Origin: Sphaerochaeta sp.
GTDB taxonomy: Bacteria > Spirochaetota > Spirochaetia > Sphaerochaetales > Sphaerochaetaceae
NCBI GenBank assembly: GCA_016342655.1
Contig: JAEINL010000013.1
Span: forward strand, 1 to 63,703
Direction: 5' to 3'
Length of the DNA stretch: 63,703 nucleotides
Position 1 is the first letter of the stretch. Each line of letters opens with the position of its first letter. Shown here piece after piece: positions 17,556 through 25,210 of the stretch. The position numbers and the translations under genes are program-made. The notes below the pieces were generated by a model. The model saw only the letters and a program-made list of their open reading frames with translations, made no database searches and had not been told where the DNA came from.

Positions 17556-19193
17556 TTACAGAGCTACAGTATGGGGGGAATCAGCATACAGTTCATTACG
17601 AAGTGCCTTGATAGTCGGGTCACTGTAATACTCCTCAAACTTCATCATCCTATCAATGACTCCATTGGGCGTAAATTCAATGATGCGGTTGGCAATGGTC
17701 TCGACAAACTGGTGGTCATGACTGTTGAAAAGCAATATTCCCTTGAAGTCAATGAGCCCATCGTTCATTGCACTGATAGCTTCCAGGTCTAGGTGACTGG
17801 TAGGCTCGTCAAACATCAGGACGTTTGACTGCTCAAGCATCATCCGGGAGAGCAAACACCTCACCTTCTCTCCACCTGAAAGTACTGTGCAGTCCTTCAG
17901 TGCTTCATCACCACTGAAGAGCAACCTGCCTAGGAAAGACCGGATATAGGTATCATCCTTCTCCTCACTATACTCCCTCAACCAGTCGGTGATGGGCATA
18001 TGCTCGGTAAACATATGGCTGTTGTTCTTGGGAAAGTAGGAAAGGCTTGTCGTGACTCCCCAGGTGTAGGTTCCTTCGTCTTGTTTAACAGCGCCACTGA
18101 GTATTTCAAACAGGACAGTCTTTGCAAAGTGGTCAGGGCCTACAAAGGCAATCTTGTCACCACTGTTGAGCACCATGTTGAAAGAGTCCAACACCTTGGC
18201 ACCGTCGACGACCTTTGTCAGGTCTTTCACCTCAAGAATGTTCTTTCCAGGCTCACGTAAGGGTTTGAAGGCAATATAGGGAAAGCGCCTCGAAGAGGGT
18301 TTGATATCATCAATGGTAAGCTTGTCGATGAGCTTCTTCCTGCTGGTAGCCTGCTTTGCCTTTGAAGCGTTGGATGAGAAGCGCTGGATAAAATCCTTCA
18401 GTTCGGAGATTTTCTCTTCCCTGCGCTTCTTGTCGTCCTTGCTCTGCTTTCCCGCCAACTGGCTGGAAAGGTACCAGAAGTCATAGTTTCCTACAAAGAG
18501 CTGGATCTTGCCAAAGTCAATGTCTGCAATATGGGTACAGACAGTGTTAAGGAAGTGACGGTCATGGCTCACAACGATGACTGTGTTGTCAAAGTTTGCC
18601 AGAAAGTCCTCCAGCCAGTGTATGGACTCAAGGTCCAAGTGGTTGGTAGGTTCATCCAACAAGAGAATGTCTGGGTTACCAAACAGTGCCTGGGCTAGCA
18701 GGACTCGCACCTTGATGTTGTCTTCGACATCACGCATCTTCTTCTGTTGCAGTTCGGTGGGAATGCCAAGGCCATCGAGCATCTGGGCAGCCTGGGCTTC
18801 AGATTCCCAACCGCCCATGTCGGCAAAGTCCCCTTCTAGTTCGGCTGCACGAAGGCCGTCAGCCTCGGTAAAGTCTTCCTTTGCATAGATGATGTCACGT
18901 TCTTGCATGATGGAGTATAGCTGTTCATACCCCATGATGACGGTCTCAAGCACACTGTAGTCATTAAAGGCGAAGTGGTCCTGCCTGAGGACAGCCATGC
19001 GCTCCCCTGATGTGATGATTACATCTCCTGTATCGGATTCGATCTCACCAGAAAGTATCTTCAGGAATGTCGACTTGCCAGCACCATTTGCTCCAATGAT
19101 GCCGTAACAGTTTCCTGCGTTGAATTTTATGTTGACTTCTTTGAACAGAACCTGAGTTCCATATGAAAGTCCTATGTTTGAAGCGGTAATCAT
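17556..19193 (-). CDS. ABC-F ATPase (YbiT/YkpA-like)
   Basis: A 545-residue soluble twin-ATPase of the ABC-F family, which acts on ribosomes as translation factors or in antibiotic protection. Domain 1 has Walker A GANGAGKSTF and Walker B ILLLDEPTNHLD, but its signature motif is DVEDNIKV instead of LSGGE. The linker (about residues 240-300) is rich in Lys/Arg. Domain 2 has an altered Walker A (GPDHFAKTVL, where the usual GAGK glycine is alanine), a good signature LSGGEKVRCLL and Walker B MFDEPTSHLD. Such drift is known in the YkpA/YbiT branch. Lies upstream of coaX. Confidence 0.9.
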   Translation of the reverse strand: MITASNIGLSYGTQVLFKEVNIKFNAGNCYGIIGANGAGKSTFLKILSGEIESDTGDVIITSGERMAVLRQDHFAFNDYSVLETVIMGYEQLYSIMQERDIIYAKEDFTEADGLRAAELEGDFADMGGWESEAQAAQMLDGLGIPTELQQKKMRDVEDNIKVRVLLAQALFGNPDILLLDEPTNHLDLESIHWLEDFLANFDNTVIVVSHDRHFLNTVCTHIADIDFGKIQLFVGNYDFWYLSSQLAGKQSKDDKKRREEKISELKDFIQRFSSNASKAKQATSRKKLIDKLTIDDIKPSSRRFPYIAFKPLREPGKNILEVKDLTKVVDGAKVLDSFNMVLNSGDKIAFVGPDHFAKTVLFEILSGAVKQDEGTYTWGVTTSLSYFPKNNSHMFTEHMPITDWLREYSEEKDDTYIRSFLGRLLFSGDEALKDCTVLSGGEKVRCLLSRMMLEQSNVLMFDEPTSHLDLEAISAMNDGLIDFKGILLFNSHDHQFVETIANRIIEFTPNGVIDRMMKFEEYYSDPTIKALRNELYADSPHTVAL

Positions 19194-19222
19194 CTCAATG
19201 TATCCTTATGGGTAGTATAGCG

Positions 19223-19250
19223 AAAAAAAAGAGCAACCATCAAGGCTGCC
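19223..19250 (-). terminator. Rho-independent terminator after the tRNA pair
   Basis: On the minus strand GCAGCC-TTGAT-GGTTGC forms a 6-bp stem (one G-U pair) followed by TCTTTTTTTT. It sits 14 nt after the end of tRNA-Glu and before the ABC-F gene, so it should end the tRNA-Gln/tRNA-Glu (and perhaps apt) transcript. Confidence 0.75.
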
Positions 19251-19263
19251 CCTTCTTACATTT

Positions 19264-19335
19264 TAGTTCCTAGGGGAATCGAACCCCTATTTAGAGACTG
19301 AGAATCTCCTGTCCTAACCATTAGACGAAGGAACC
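19264..19335 (-). tRNA. tRNA-Glu (anticodon CTC)
   Basis: Cloverleaf: acceptor GGTTCCT with AGGAACT (closing G-U), D arm GTCTAATGGTTAGGAC, anticodon stem GGAGA/TCTCT around the loop TTCTCAG giving anticodon CTC, and T arm with GGTTCGATTCC. No CCA is encoded. It lies 5 nt downstream of tRNA-Gln on the same strand. Confidence 0.93.
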
Positions 19336-19340
19336 GTTTT

Positions 19341-19411
19341 CTGGGATGGAGGGGCTCGAACCCCCAAAGGCAGAACCAGAATCTGCAGTGTTACCATTAC
19401 ACTACATCCCA
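19341..19411 (-). tRNA. tRNA-Gln (anticodon CTG)
   Basis: Cloverleaf: acceptor TGGGATG with CATCCCA, anticodon stem GCAGA/TCTGC around the loop TTCTGGT giving CTG, T arm GGGGGTTCGAGCCCCT. A starting U and discriminator G fit tRNA-Gln. First of the two-tRNA cluster; no CCA encoded. Confidence 0.94.
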
Positions 19412-19457
19412 ATGTCAAATCCTGTGGTAGGATACGGAAATGGACATCTTTTGTCAA

Positions 19458-19479
19458 GTGGGGTTTAGAAAATCCCCAC
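19458..19479 (-). terminator. Hairpin over the apt stop codon
   Basis: GTGGGG and CCCCAC form a 6-bp stem with a 10-nt loop immediately at the apt stop codon. Only a weak U-stretch follows on the minus strand, so termination strength is uncertain. Confidence 0.45.
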
Positions 19480-20012
19480 TATTCTGCATCATATTCCAAC
19501 AGCACATCGACAGGATACTTGTGTAAGACTTCATCATAATTGAGAAAGGGTAATCCGATGACACCAAGAACCCCTTCAATCTTTGCACCATGTTCCTCAA
19601 AGATTGAGGCGGCGGCCTGCAAAGTGCCTCCGGTGGCGATAAGATCATCAACAAGCAGGACATGGGAATCCACTTGTACGTCCACTTCCTGGACACAGAC
19701 CACATCACAGCCATACTCGAGCTCAAAGCTCTTCTTGTAGGCTTTACCAGGAAGTTTTCCCAGTTTTCTCACCAGCACCAGGGGGACACCAAGCCTTACA
19801 GCAAGAGGGGCTGCAAAAACGAAGCCTCGGGCTTCGATGCCTGCGATGCAGTCGATATTCTTGCCTTTGCAGAGAGCCTCCAGCCTATCGATACAATACG
19901 TAAAGGCTGTAGGGACGGCAAGAATGCCGGTAATGTCATAATAGAGAACACCCGGTTTTGGGAAATCGGGTACCTTGCGAATTACGTTGTCCAAATCATA
20001 CTGTGTGTCCAT
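19479..20012 (-). CDS. apt: Adenine phosphoribosyltransferase
   Basis: Salvages adenine to AMP with PRPP. The PRPP-binding motif VLLVDDLIATGGTLQAA is textbook; other family marks are FPKPGVLYYDITGIL, IAGIEARGFVFAAPLA and KLGKLPGKAYKKSFELEYG. ATG 20012 lies 10 nt after the tsaD stop and has GAGAGG just upstream, giving 177 residues; the frame is open to 20048 but that start would overlap tsaD. Probably in one transcript with tsaD. Confidence 0.95.
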   Translation of the reverse strand: MDTQYDLDNVIRKVPDFPKPGVLYYDITGILAVPTAFTYCIDRLEALCKGKNIDCIAGIEARGFVFAAPLAVRLGVPLVLVRKLGKLPGKAYKKSFELEYGCDVVCVQEVDVQVDSHVLLVDDLIATGGTLQAAASIFEEHGAKIEGVLGVIGLPFLNYDEVLHKYPVDVLLEYDAE

Positions 20013-20022
20013 AAGCCTCTCG

Positions 20023-21042
20023 TTAGGGGTAAGTTTTTTTGAATGCACTTACGCGGGCACTCGCTGATTCACTGTAATCAGAGCGTACTCCATCTTGTAT
20101 ATAGTTATAGGCAAGGGCAGCGATCATAGCCCCATTATCAGTGCAAAGTTTCAGGGAAGGGAATGCAACCTCATAGCCACCTTTTTCCATGGCGGTAAGC
20201 TCACTGCGAAGCAGGGAGTTTGCGGCAACACCTCCACCGGCGCTTATACGCTTGAGACCTGTATCCTCCAGAGCAAGACGAACACGACGCATCAACATCC
20301 CCACAGCCACCCTCTGAAAGGATGCAGCAATGTTCTGGGGGCTCTTTTCACTCTCCCCGTCCCAAAATTGGTCACGTTGGTTTATCACAGCACTCTTGAG
20401 CCCACTATAGGAGATATCATATGGATGATCACCCTTGCTCAAGGCGGAACCAGGAAAGCGGAAGGCCAGAGGATTTCCACTCTTTGCAAGGCGGTCTATG
20501 GCCACCCCCCCGGGATACCCGAGGTCATAGTGCTTGGCTACCTTGTCAAAAGCCTCTCCGATGGCATCGTCAATGGTAGTGCCCAAGACCTCTATCGCAT
20601 CATAGCCATTGACCCTACAGATAACCGTATGTCCCCCTGATACCAATATCCCCAGATAAGGATAGGCCAAGGGCTTCTCTACCTGGGAAGCATACAGGTG
20701 AGCTCGTATATGGTCTATGGTTACGAAAGGGACATCCAAGGTAGCGGCAAAGCCTTTGGCAAAGTTCAGCCCGACAAGCAGTGAGCCCAAAAGACCGGGC
20801 CTGCTGGTTACGGCAACAGCATCAATGTCAGAGATGCTGAGTCCACTCTTCTCTATCGCAGACTGTACCACCTGTGCAATCCACTCAGTATGCAGTCTTG
20901 AGGCAAGTTCAGGGACAACCCCTTCATAGGGTTTGTGCAGTTCTATCTGTGTGGCAATTACATTGCTCAGAATCTCTCTGCCATCGCGAACAATAGCAGC
21001 AGAGCATTCATCACAAGAGGTCTCGATGCCTAGAACGTTCAT
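20023..21042 (-). CDS. tsaD: tRNA N6-threonylcarbamoyladenosine transferase subunit TsaD
   Basis: Catalytic subunit that transfers the threonylcarbamoyl group to A37 of ANN-reading tRNAs, working with TsaB and TsaE. Signatures: MNVLGIETSCDECSAAIV at the N terminus, the metal-binding HIRAH in TIDHIRAHLYAS, GILVSGGHT, and SAGGGVAANSLLR with TDNGAMIA near the end. 339 residues is usual. It begins inside the last 4 nt of the upstream acidic-protein gene (overlap ATGA-type), so translation is likely coupled. Confidence 0.96.
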   Translation of the reverse strand: MNVLGIETSCDECSAAIVRDGREILSNVIATQIELHKPYEGVVPELASRLHTEWIAQVVQSAIEKSGLSISDIDAVAVTSRPGLLGSLLVGLNFAKGFAATLDVPFVTIDHIRAHLYASQVEKPLAYPYLGILVSGGHTVICRVNGYDAIEVLGTTIDDAIGEAFDKVAKHYDLGYPGGVAIDRLAKSGNPLAFRFPGSALSKGDHPYDISYSGLKSAVINQRDQFWDGESEKSPQNIAASFQRVAVGMLMRRVRLALEDTGLKRISAGGGVAANSLLRSELTAMEKGGYEVAFPSLKLCTDNGAMIAALAYNYIQDGVRSDYSESASARVSAFKKTYP

Positions 21043-21341
21043 ATGTCGTCATCCTCGTCGTCAAAATCATCGTCAAAATCATCGTCATCAAATTCAAAGG
21101 GCTCAAAATCAAAGTCAAACTCATCTTCAGAGACCATTTCTGCTATATCACTAAGCTCCATGCCATACTCAAGGGCATCAGGAAACATATCAAGAAGGAA
21201 TTGGGCAACATCAGGTTGCCAACTCGCTCCCACCCGTGTGGGGACCTTGCTTCTATGTGTGTTCAGCAGCACCACAACTTCCTGTGTCACTGCATGGCTA
21301 AATAGTCCTTTAGTTTTCAAAATATCCCCTCTTCTGATCAT
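21039..21341 (-). CDS. Small protein with Asp/Phe-rich acidic tail, unknown
   Basis: Unknown family. The N-terminal half (LKTKGLFSHAVTQEVVVLLN) looks folded; the last ~30 residues are almost only Asp, Glu and Phe and end DDEDDDI, a disordered acidic tail that might mimic nucleic acid. The frame is open to 21398; neither ATG (21398, 21341) has a good ribosome binding site, so the start is unsure. Its stop overlaps the tsaD start by 4 nt, arguing that it is a real, translated gene of the tsaD-apt transcript. Confidence 0.6.
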   Translation of the reverse strand: MIRRGDILKTKGLFSHAVTQEVVVLLNTHRSKVPTRVGASWQPDVAQFLLDMFPDALEYGMELSDIAEMVSEDEFDFDFEPFEFDDDDFDDDFDDEDDDI

Positions 21342-22722
21342 AGCGTACTGACAATGGAAGGCAAGGTCAACTGATATGGATTCCCACCCCAAAACCATGC
21401 AGGATCATGATGCCAACACAGTAGTGTCATGTTTTCAAAAAATCGGGGGTTGCATACTCTCCTATTTCAATAGAATTCCTCTAAGGCACTTCAGTCAAGG
21501 GTGGTATGACAGATGCAGTTTCTCCCTGCATCCTTTGCCTTGTACAGCTCTCTGTCAGCACATCGGTACATCTCGTCAAAACTTGCTGTCCTGGAGAAAC
21601 TCAGGCCGACACTAATTGTACAGGAAACAGGATCCCCTTCGATAGTAAGCACTGTCTCTTCCACTTGATGGCGAAGGGTATCTGCCCATGCAATGGTCTC
21701 CTCTTTGCTTGAAGAAACATGAAAGATGGCAAACTCCTCACCTCCCATCCTGCCCATGAAGTCAGTGCCAACCAGATTCTTGGTAGCACAAGCAACGACA
21801 GCCTGCAACATCTGATCCCCTACCATGTGGCCATACTTGTCGTTGATCACCTTGAAATGGTCAATATCGAAGAAAACAAAAGAAGTTTCCTGCATGCTCT
21901 TAAGCAAGCGTTTCTCCACCTTCTCAATAAAGGTCTGTCGGTTGTAGATGCCGGTAAGCCCATCATGTTCGGCTCGAATCTGCAACAGGTCGTTTTTCCG
22001 TTTCTGTTCTGTGTTGTCCTTTAGCAGTGATATGGTCCCAAGTATGGCACCATTTTTTGTCTTGATGGCATAGACACTGCAGTCATAGTACGTCTCAAAA
22101 CGGTAGAAGGAGAACGCCCCTTCCCTTCCAGAGATCAAGAGTTCTTGCCACTGGGGAACTTCAGCGGCAATTCTGGTACCCAGATCACTGAGGGTCGGGC
22201 CAATCATGAAAAGGGCTGCTTTGTTGGCTTCAAGAAGCTTGCCTTGGGCTGAGGCGATGACTATTCCATCACCTAGGGAGTGGAATACCTGTTCGCGTGC
22301 CAAAGGGGCTATTTTAAACAGGTCGTATCGGTAAATGCCCAAGAGCATAAGCAGGGCTGAGAGGGCAAAGATTCCAGAGATGGGAACTAAGTAGGCAAAC
22401 GATTCACCCATCACTATCTTCAGAAACGAATAGGAGGTCGGAACCAGCATGCCTGCAAAAATTGTCAGGCTCTGCTTTCGGGAAACAGTTGTTGTTTTCA
22501 GGGCATAAATGCCCAGTAGGCACAAGGCGATGGTTGTGAACAGTATACTGAAGGAGATCAAGAACTGAGCTAACAGGGTTGGGACTATGACCAGTGACTC
22601 TGAAAGCGGTGTCCTCAGAACAGTGATGCTCTCCCGTATGAGATGGTGGTATCCATCGGTCCAGACCAGCAGGATACCTATACTTTGGAAGGCAAAGCTG
22701 GTATAGGTTATAAGCTTTTTTT

Positions 22723-24547
22723 GTAACTACTCAGGTCACCCAGCTGGCTGACTGATAAAATCAAGGGAGAATGTACCTGTGAAAATCTGGAATAGTGCCT
22801 CTATTGGCCCCATCCCGTTTTTACGGCAGGTATCGATGATGGAGAATATGGTAGCGAAACGCTCCCCTCCATCACTAGCCCTGAATGTACCGGCTATCTG
22901 CATTTTTTTCTTCGAAAGGCGGTAGGACTTTTCCGCAAGGTTGTTAGTGTAGGGCACTTTGAAGTCAGTGAAGAATCTCATCACATCATCCTTGAGTTTC
23001 TGCAACCTGTCCACCAGGCTCCGGGGTTTACCCTTTTTTGGTCTTCCTCTGGTTTTTTTCACAACTTTGGGGATTGGGTTCCTTTTGATTCCCCTCTCTA
23101 CTATTTTGTCATATAGGTCGCTGAATTCCTTGAGCATGTCATCGGGAGCCTTGGCGACACCCTTGGATAGAAGTTCACTCTTCTTCACATACATTGCCAT
23201 CAGCAGCTTTTGAAATTGCTTTGGCCATCGCTGCTTGTAGTTTTCAGCGATGCCCTGCAGCTCACGATCTATATGGGCACAGCATAGTGCGTGGGTAGCA
23301 CCAGCATATTTCTCATTGTAATAGGGAGCCCAACTGTCATGGACTGCCACTCCCTTGAAATGAGGAAGTACACCGCAGTCGTCAATACCGGGCCAACCCC
23401 TTTTGGGGCTGCTTACGAGGAGTGTCAGGTCCTTGGTGGATGCGGTATGCATCCAGTGGTTCTTGCCACAAACACGAATTCCAGTTTCGTCAAATCCAAT
23501 GGTATGGGAGCCAAGAAGTAGATTTCTGAGCTCAGGAAGCAATTCCTTGCATTTGTCCGAGCAGGAAAGGATCATGTTGTTCACCGTCGCGTCACTCATG
23601 TTGAGTCCGGTAAGAGCATTCAATGTCTCGACAATCCTGGACAAGCTCATCATGCCGAAGGAGCTCAGGGTGACCGCCAGAGAGCCGAGAGTGGGACCAT
23701 ACTGGAAGTGCGAATTGACGCCAGCGGGATACTCTCCCTTTGTGGTTGCTCCTCCCTGCTTGGGACAGCTGTATTGCACCTGGTCGAATTGGGTCTGGAA
23801 GGTCTGTATGGCCACATCGACGACATTGCGCGAACCGACAACGGTGCCCTGGCATGTGCCGAAAAGGTGACAGCCTACACAAGCTTTGGGGATACAGCGG
23901 GTGACTGCATCCGGAACTTCCTTGAGTTCCATCGTCCTGCCAGGATGGCCTTTCTGCCCTCCGTTGGTCTTTTTGACTGTTCCTTTGCGATCTCTGCTGT
24001 TTAAGGTGGAAGGCTTCGGATTGGGCTTCTTGTAGAAATCTGTTGAAGGCGGCTTGCTGCTGTTGGTACTGTCCTTGTTCAGCTTTTCCCTAAGGTCTGC
24101 AATCTCAGAATCCTTTTCTTTGATGGTTGCCTTCAGTTCATTGATGGTTGTCTTGAGCCCATTGATAGCTTCGGTAAATTCCTTGGACTGGCATTTGTTG
24201 GCCGTTTCCAAATCTTTGATCTTTTTGCAGAAGACAGATACTTTGGATACGAGTTGGGAATTGGTCGCAACTAACTTGTCAATCTTGTGATTGAGTTGCT
24301 CAAAATCCTTCCTGTTATTCCCTTTCTCTCGCATCTAATTCCTCTCTTACTATAGAATTAGTGTATCATAAATGGGGTAGGATTGCAACAAGAAAACAAT
24401 ATATAGTAAGGATTTATAGCGGATTTAAGAGGTTAAATCATGAGGTTTTTGTGAGAAAGGACTGGTGAAAAAGTGGTCTGGAATCTTGGGGAAAAGGAAG
24501 AAAAGGACTCAAGTGAGAGAACGATGCTCACACACCTGAGTAGTTAC
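22723..24547 (-). mobile_element. IS66-type insertion sequence (1825 bp)
   Basis: Ends begin GTAACTACTCAGGT on both sides (14-bp perfect inverted repeats; GTAA ends are typical of IS66). An 8-bp duplication CTTTTTTT flanks it at 22715-22722 and 24548-24555. It carries only the long transposase gene and no tnpA/tnpB helpers, as in the ISBst12 subgroup. About 200 bp between the transposase start and the right end are noncoding. Confidence 0.94.
22736..24334 (-). CDS. IS66-family transposase (TnpC type)
   Basis: A 532-residue IS66 transposase. It has an N-terminal coiled coil (about residues 10-90, leucine-zipper like), the basic NSSKPPSTDF linker, a zinc-finger-like part, the central DDE domain (IGFDETGIRV, GVAVHDSWAPYY) and the C-terminal YTNNLAEKSYR...RFATIFSIIDTCRKNG segment. 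The stop lies inside the left terminal repeat. Open throughout, likely functional. Confidence 0.93.
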   Translation of the reverse strand: MREKGNNRKDFEQLNHKIDKLVATNSQLVSKVSVFCKKIKDLETANKCQSKEFTEAINGLKTTINELKATIKEKDSEIADLREKLNKDSTNSSKPPSTDFYKKPNPKPSTLNSRDRKGTVKKTNGGQKGHPGRTMELKEVPDAVTRCIPKACVGCHLFGTCQGTVVGSRNVVDVAIQTFQTQFDQVQYSCPKQGGATTKGEYPAGVNSHFQYGPTLGSLAVTLSSFGMMSLSRIVETLNALTGLNMSDATVNNMILSCSDKCKELLPELRNLLLGSHTIGFDETGIRVCGKNHWMHTASTKDLTLLVSSPKRGWPGIDDCGVLPHFKGVAVHDSWAPYYNEKYAGATHALCCAHIDRELQGIAENYKQRWPKQFQKLLMAMYVKKSELLSKGVAKAPDDMLKEFSDLYDKIVERGIKRNPIPKVVKKTRGRPKKGKPRSLVDRLQKLKDDVMRFFTDFKVPYTNNLAEKSYRLSKKKMQIAGTFRASDGGERFATIFSIIDTCRKNGMGPIEALFQIFTGTFSLDFISQPAG

Positions 24548-25014
24548 CTTTTTTTTTGCAATACAGGTCCCTGTATAGACGATTGCAAACAGAAGTGATG
24601 CTACAGGGGTGTAAAATACGCCTATTTGGGTAAAGTTTCTCCAGATGAGCTTTGTATGCATGTCAGAAGAAAGTAAATCTGAGAATGAACCTATCGACCA
24701 TATGAGCATGAACAGCGAAGCTACAAACAGCTGTTTAGCCCCATTGTTCTCACGGATATTCCAAATTGAAAGGGTTACAATGAGCATCATGACAATCGAA
24801 AAAAGATTGACAAAGAGAATAGGAAACGAAATCATGCTTGACTCCTCAAGTGCTCAGCTATGATAGCATAGGATGTACTTCCAAGAAACTGTATTCAGAT
24901 TCTTTTCGTATTTCTGAAGACCAAAACAAAATCCGTCTTGTTTGAAGAGTACCTTTTTATTGGAATACCTTGCCCTTTCTGAGCTTTTGAGATACTCTTT
25001 CTAGGATTTTGAGT

Positions 25015-25086
25015 GCCAAAATAGCTCAGGGGTAGAGCAGCTCACTCGTAATGAGCAGGTCAAGGGTTCGAATCCCTTTTTTGGCT
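25015..25086 (+). tRNA. tRNA-Thr (anticodon CGT), island integration site
   Basis: Cloverleaf: acceptor GCCAAAA with TTTTGGC, D arm GCTCAGGGGTAGAGC, anticodon stem GCTCA/TGAGC around CTCGTAA giving CGT, T arm AAGGGTTCGAATCCCTT. No CCA encoded. Its last 14 nt are duplicated 17.3 kb downstream as part of a 101-bp direct repeat, so this gene is the attachment site of the island to its right. Confidence 0.94.
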
Positions 25087-25173
25087 AAAGAAGTGGTTTG
25101 TTGTGTATCTCAGAAGCAAAGAAACGGATTTTCCGTACCGCGATGATACAAGTTGCTAAGGAACTCTCGAAAA
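25073..25173 (+). repeat. Attachment repeat, left copy (101 bp)
   Basis: Identical over 101 bp to 42377-42477, starting inside the T arm of tRNA-Thr (TCCCTTTTTTGGCTA) and running about 87 bp past the gene. Similarity continues for another 35 bp with 27 matches, to the shared CTTGTATCAAA at 25198-25208. Direct orientation and the tRNA 3' end mark it as attL of an integrated island. Confidence 0.92.
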
Positions 25174-25210
25174 GAACCAAGTCGATGATATCATATTCTT
25201 GTATCAAACC

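Larger units (their letters stand above)
21491..24835 (-). pseudogene. 7TM-sensor diguanylate cyclase split by IS66
   Basis: Two pieces, 24835-24548 and 22714-21491, join in frame when the element and one target copy are removed, giving 504 codons with the stop. ATG 24835 has GAGGAG 6 nt upstream. The rebuilt protein has an N-terminal membrane region of several helices (histidine-kinase-type 7TM sensor), a PAS-like middle and a C-terminal GGDEF domain with GRMGGEEF, so it made cyclic di-GMP. No RxxD inhibitory site precedes GGEEF. A TTG at 22561 could in principle start the C-terminal part alone, without the full membrane sensor. Confidence 0.88.

Noticed and set aside
21043-21120. Short repeated TCATCG units resembling a microsatellite
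   Set aside because: They are simply the Asp-rich tail of the acidic protein read on the other strand.
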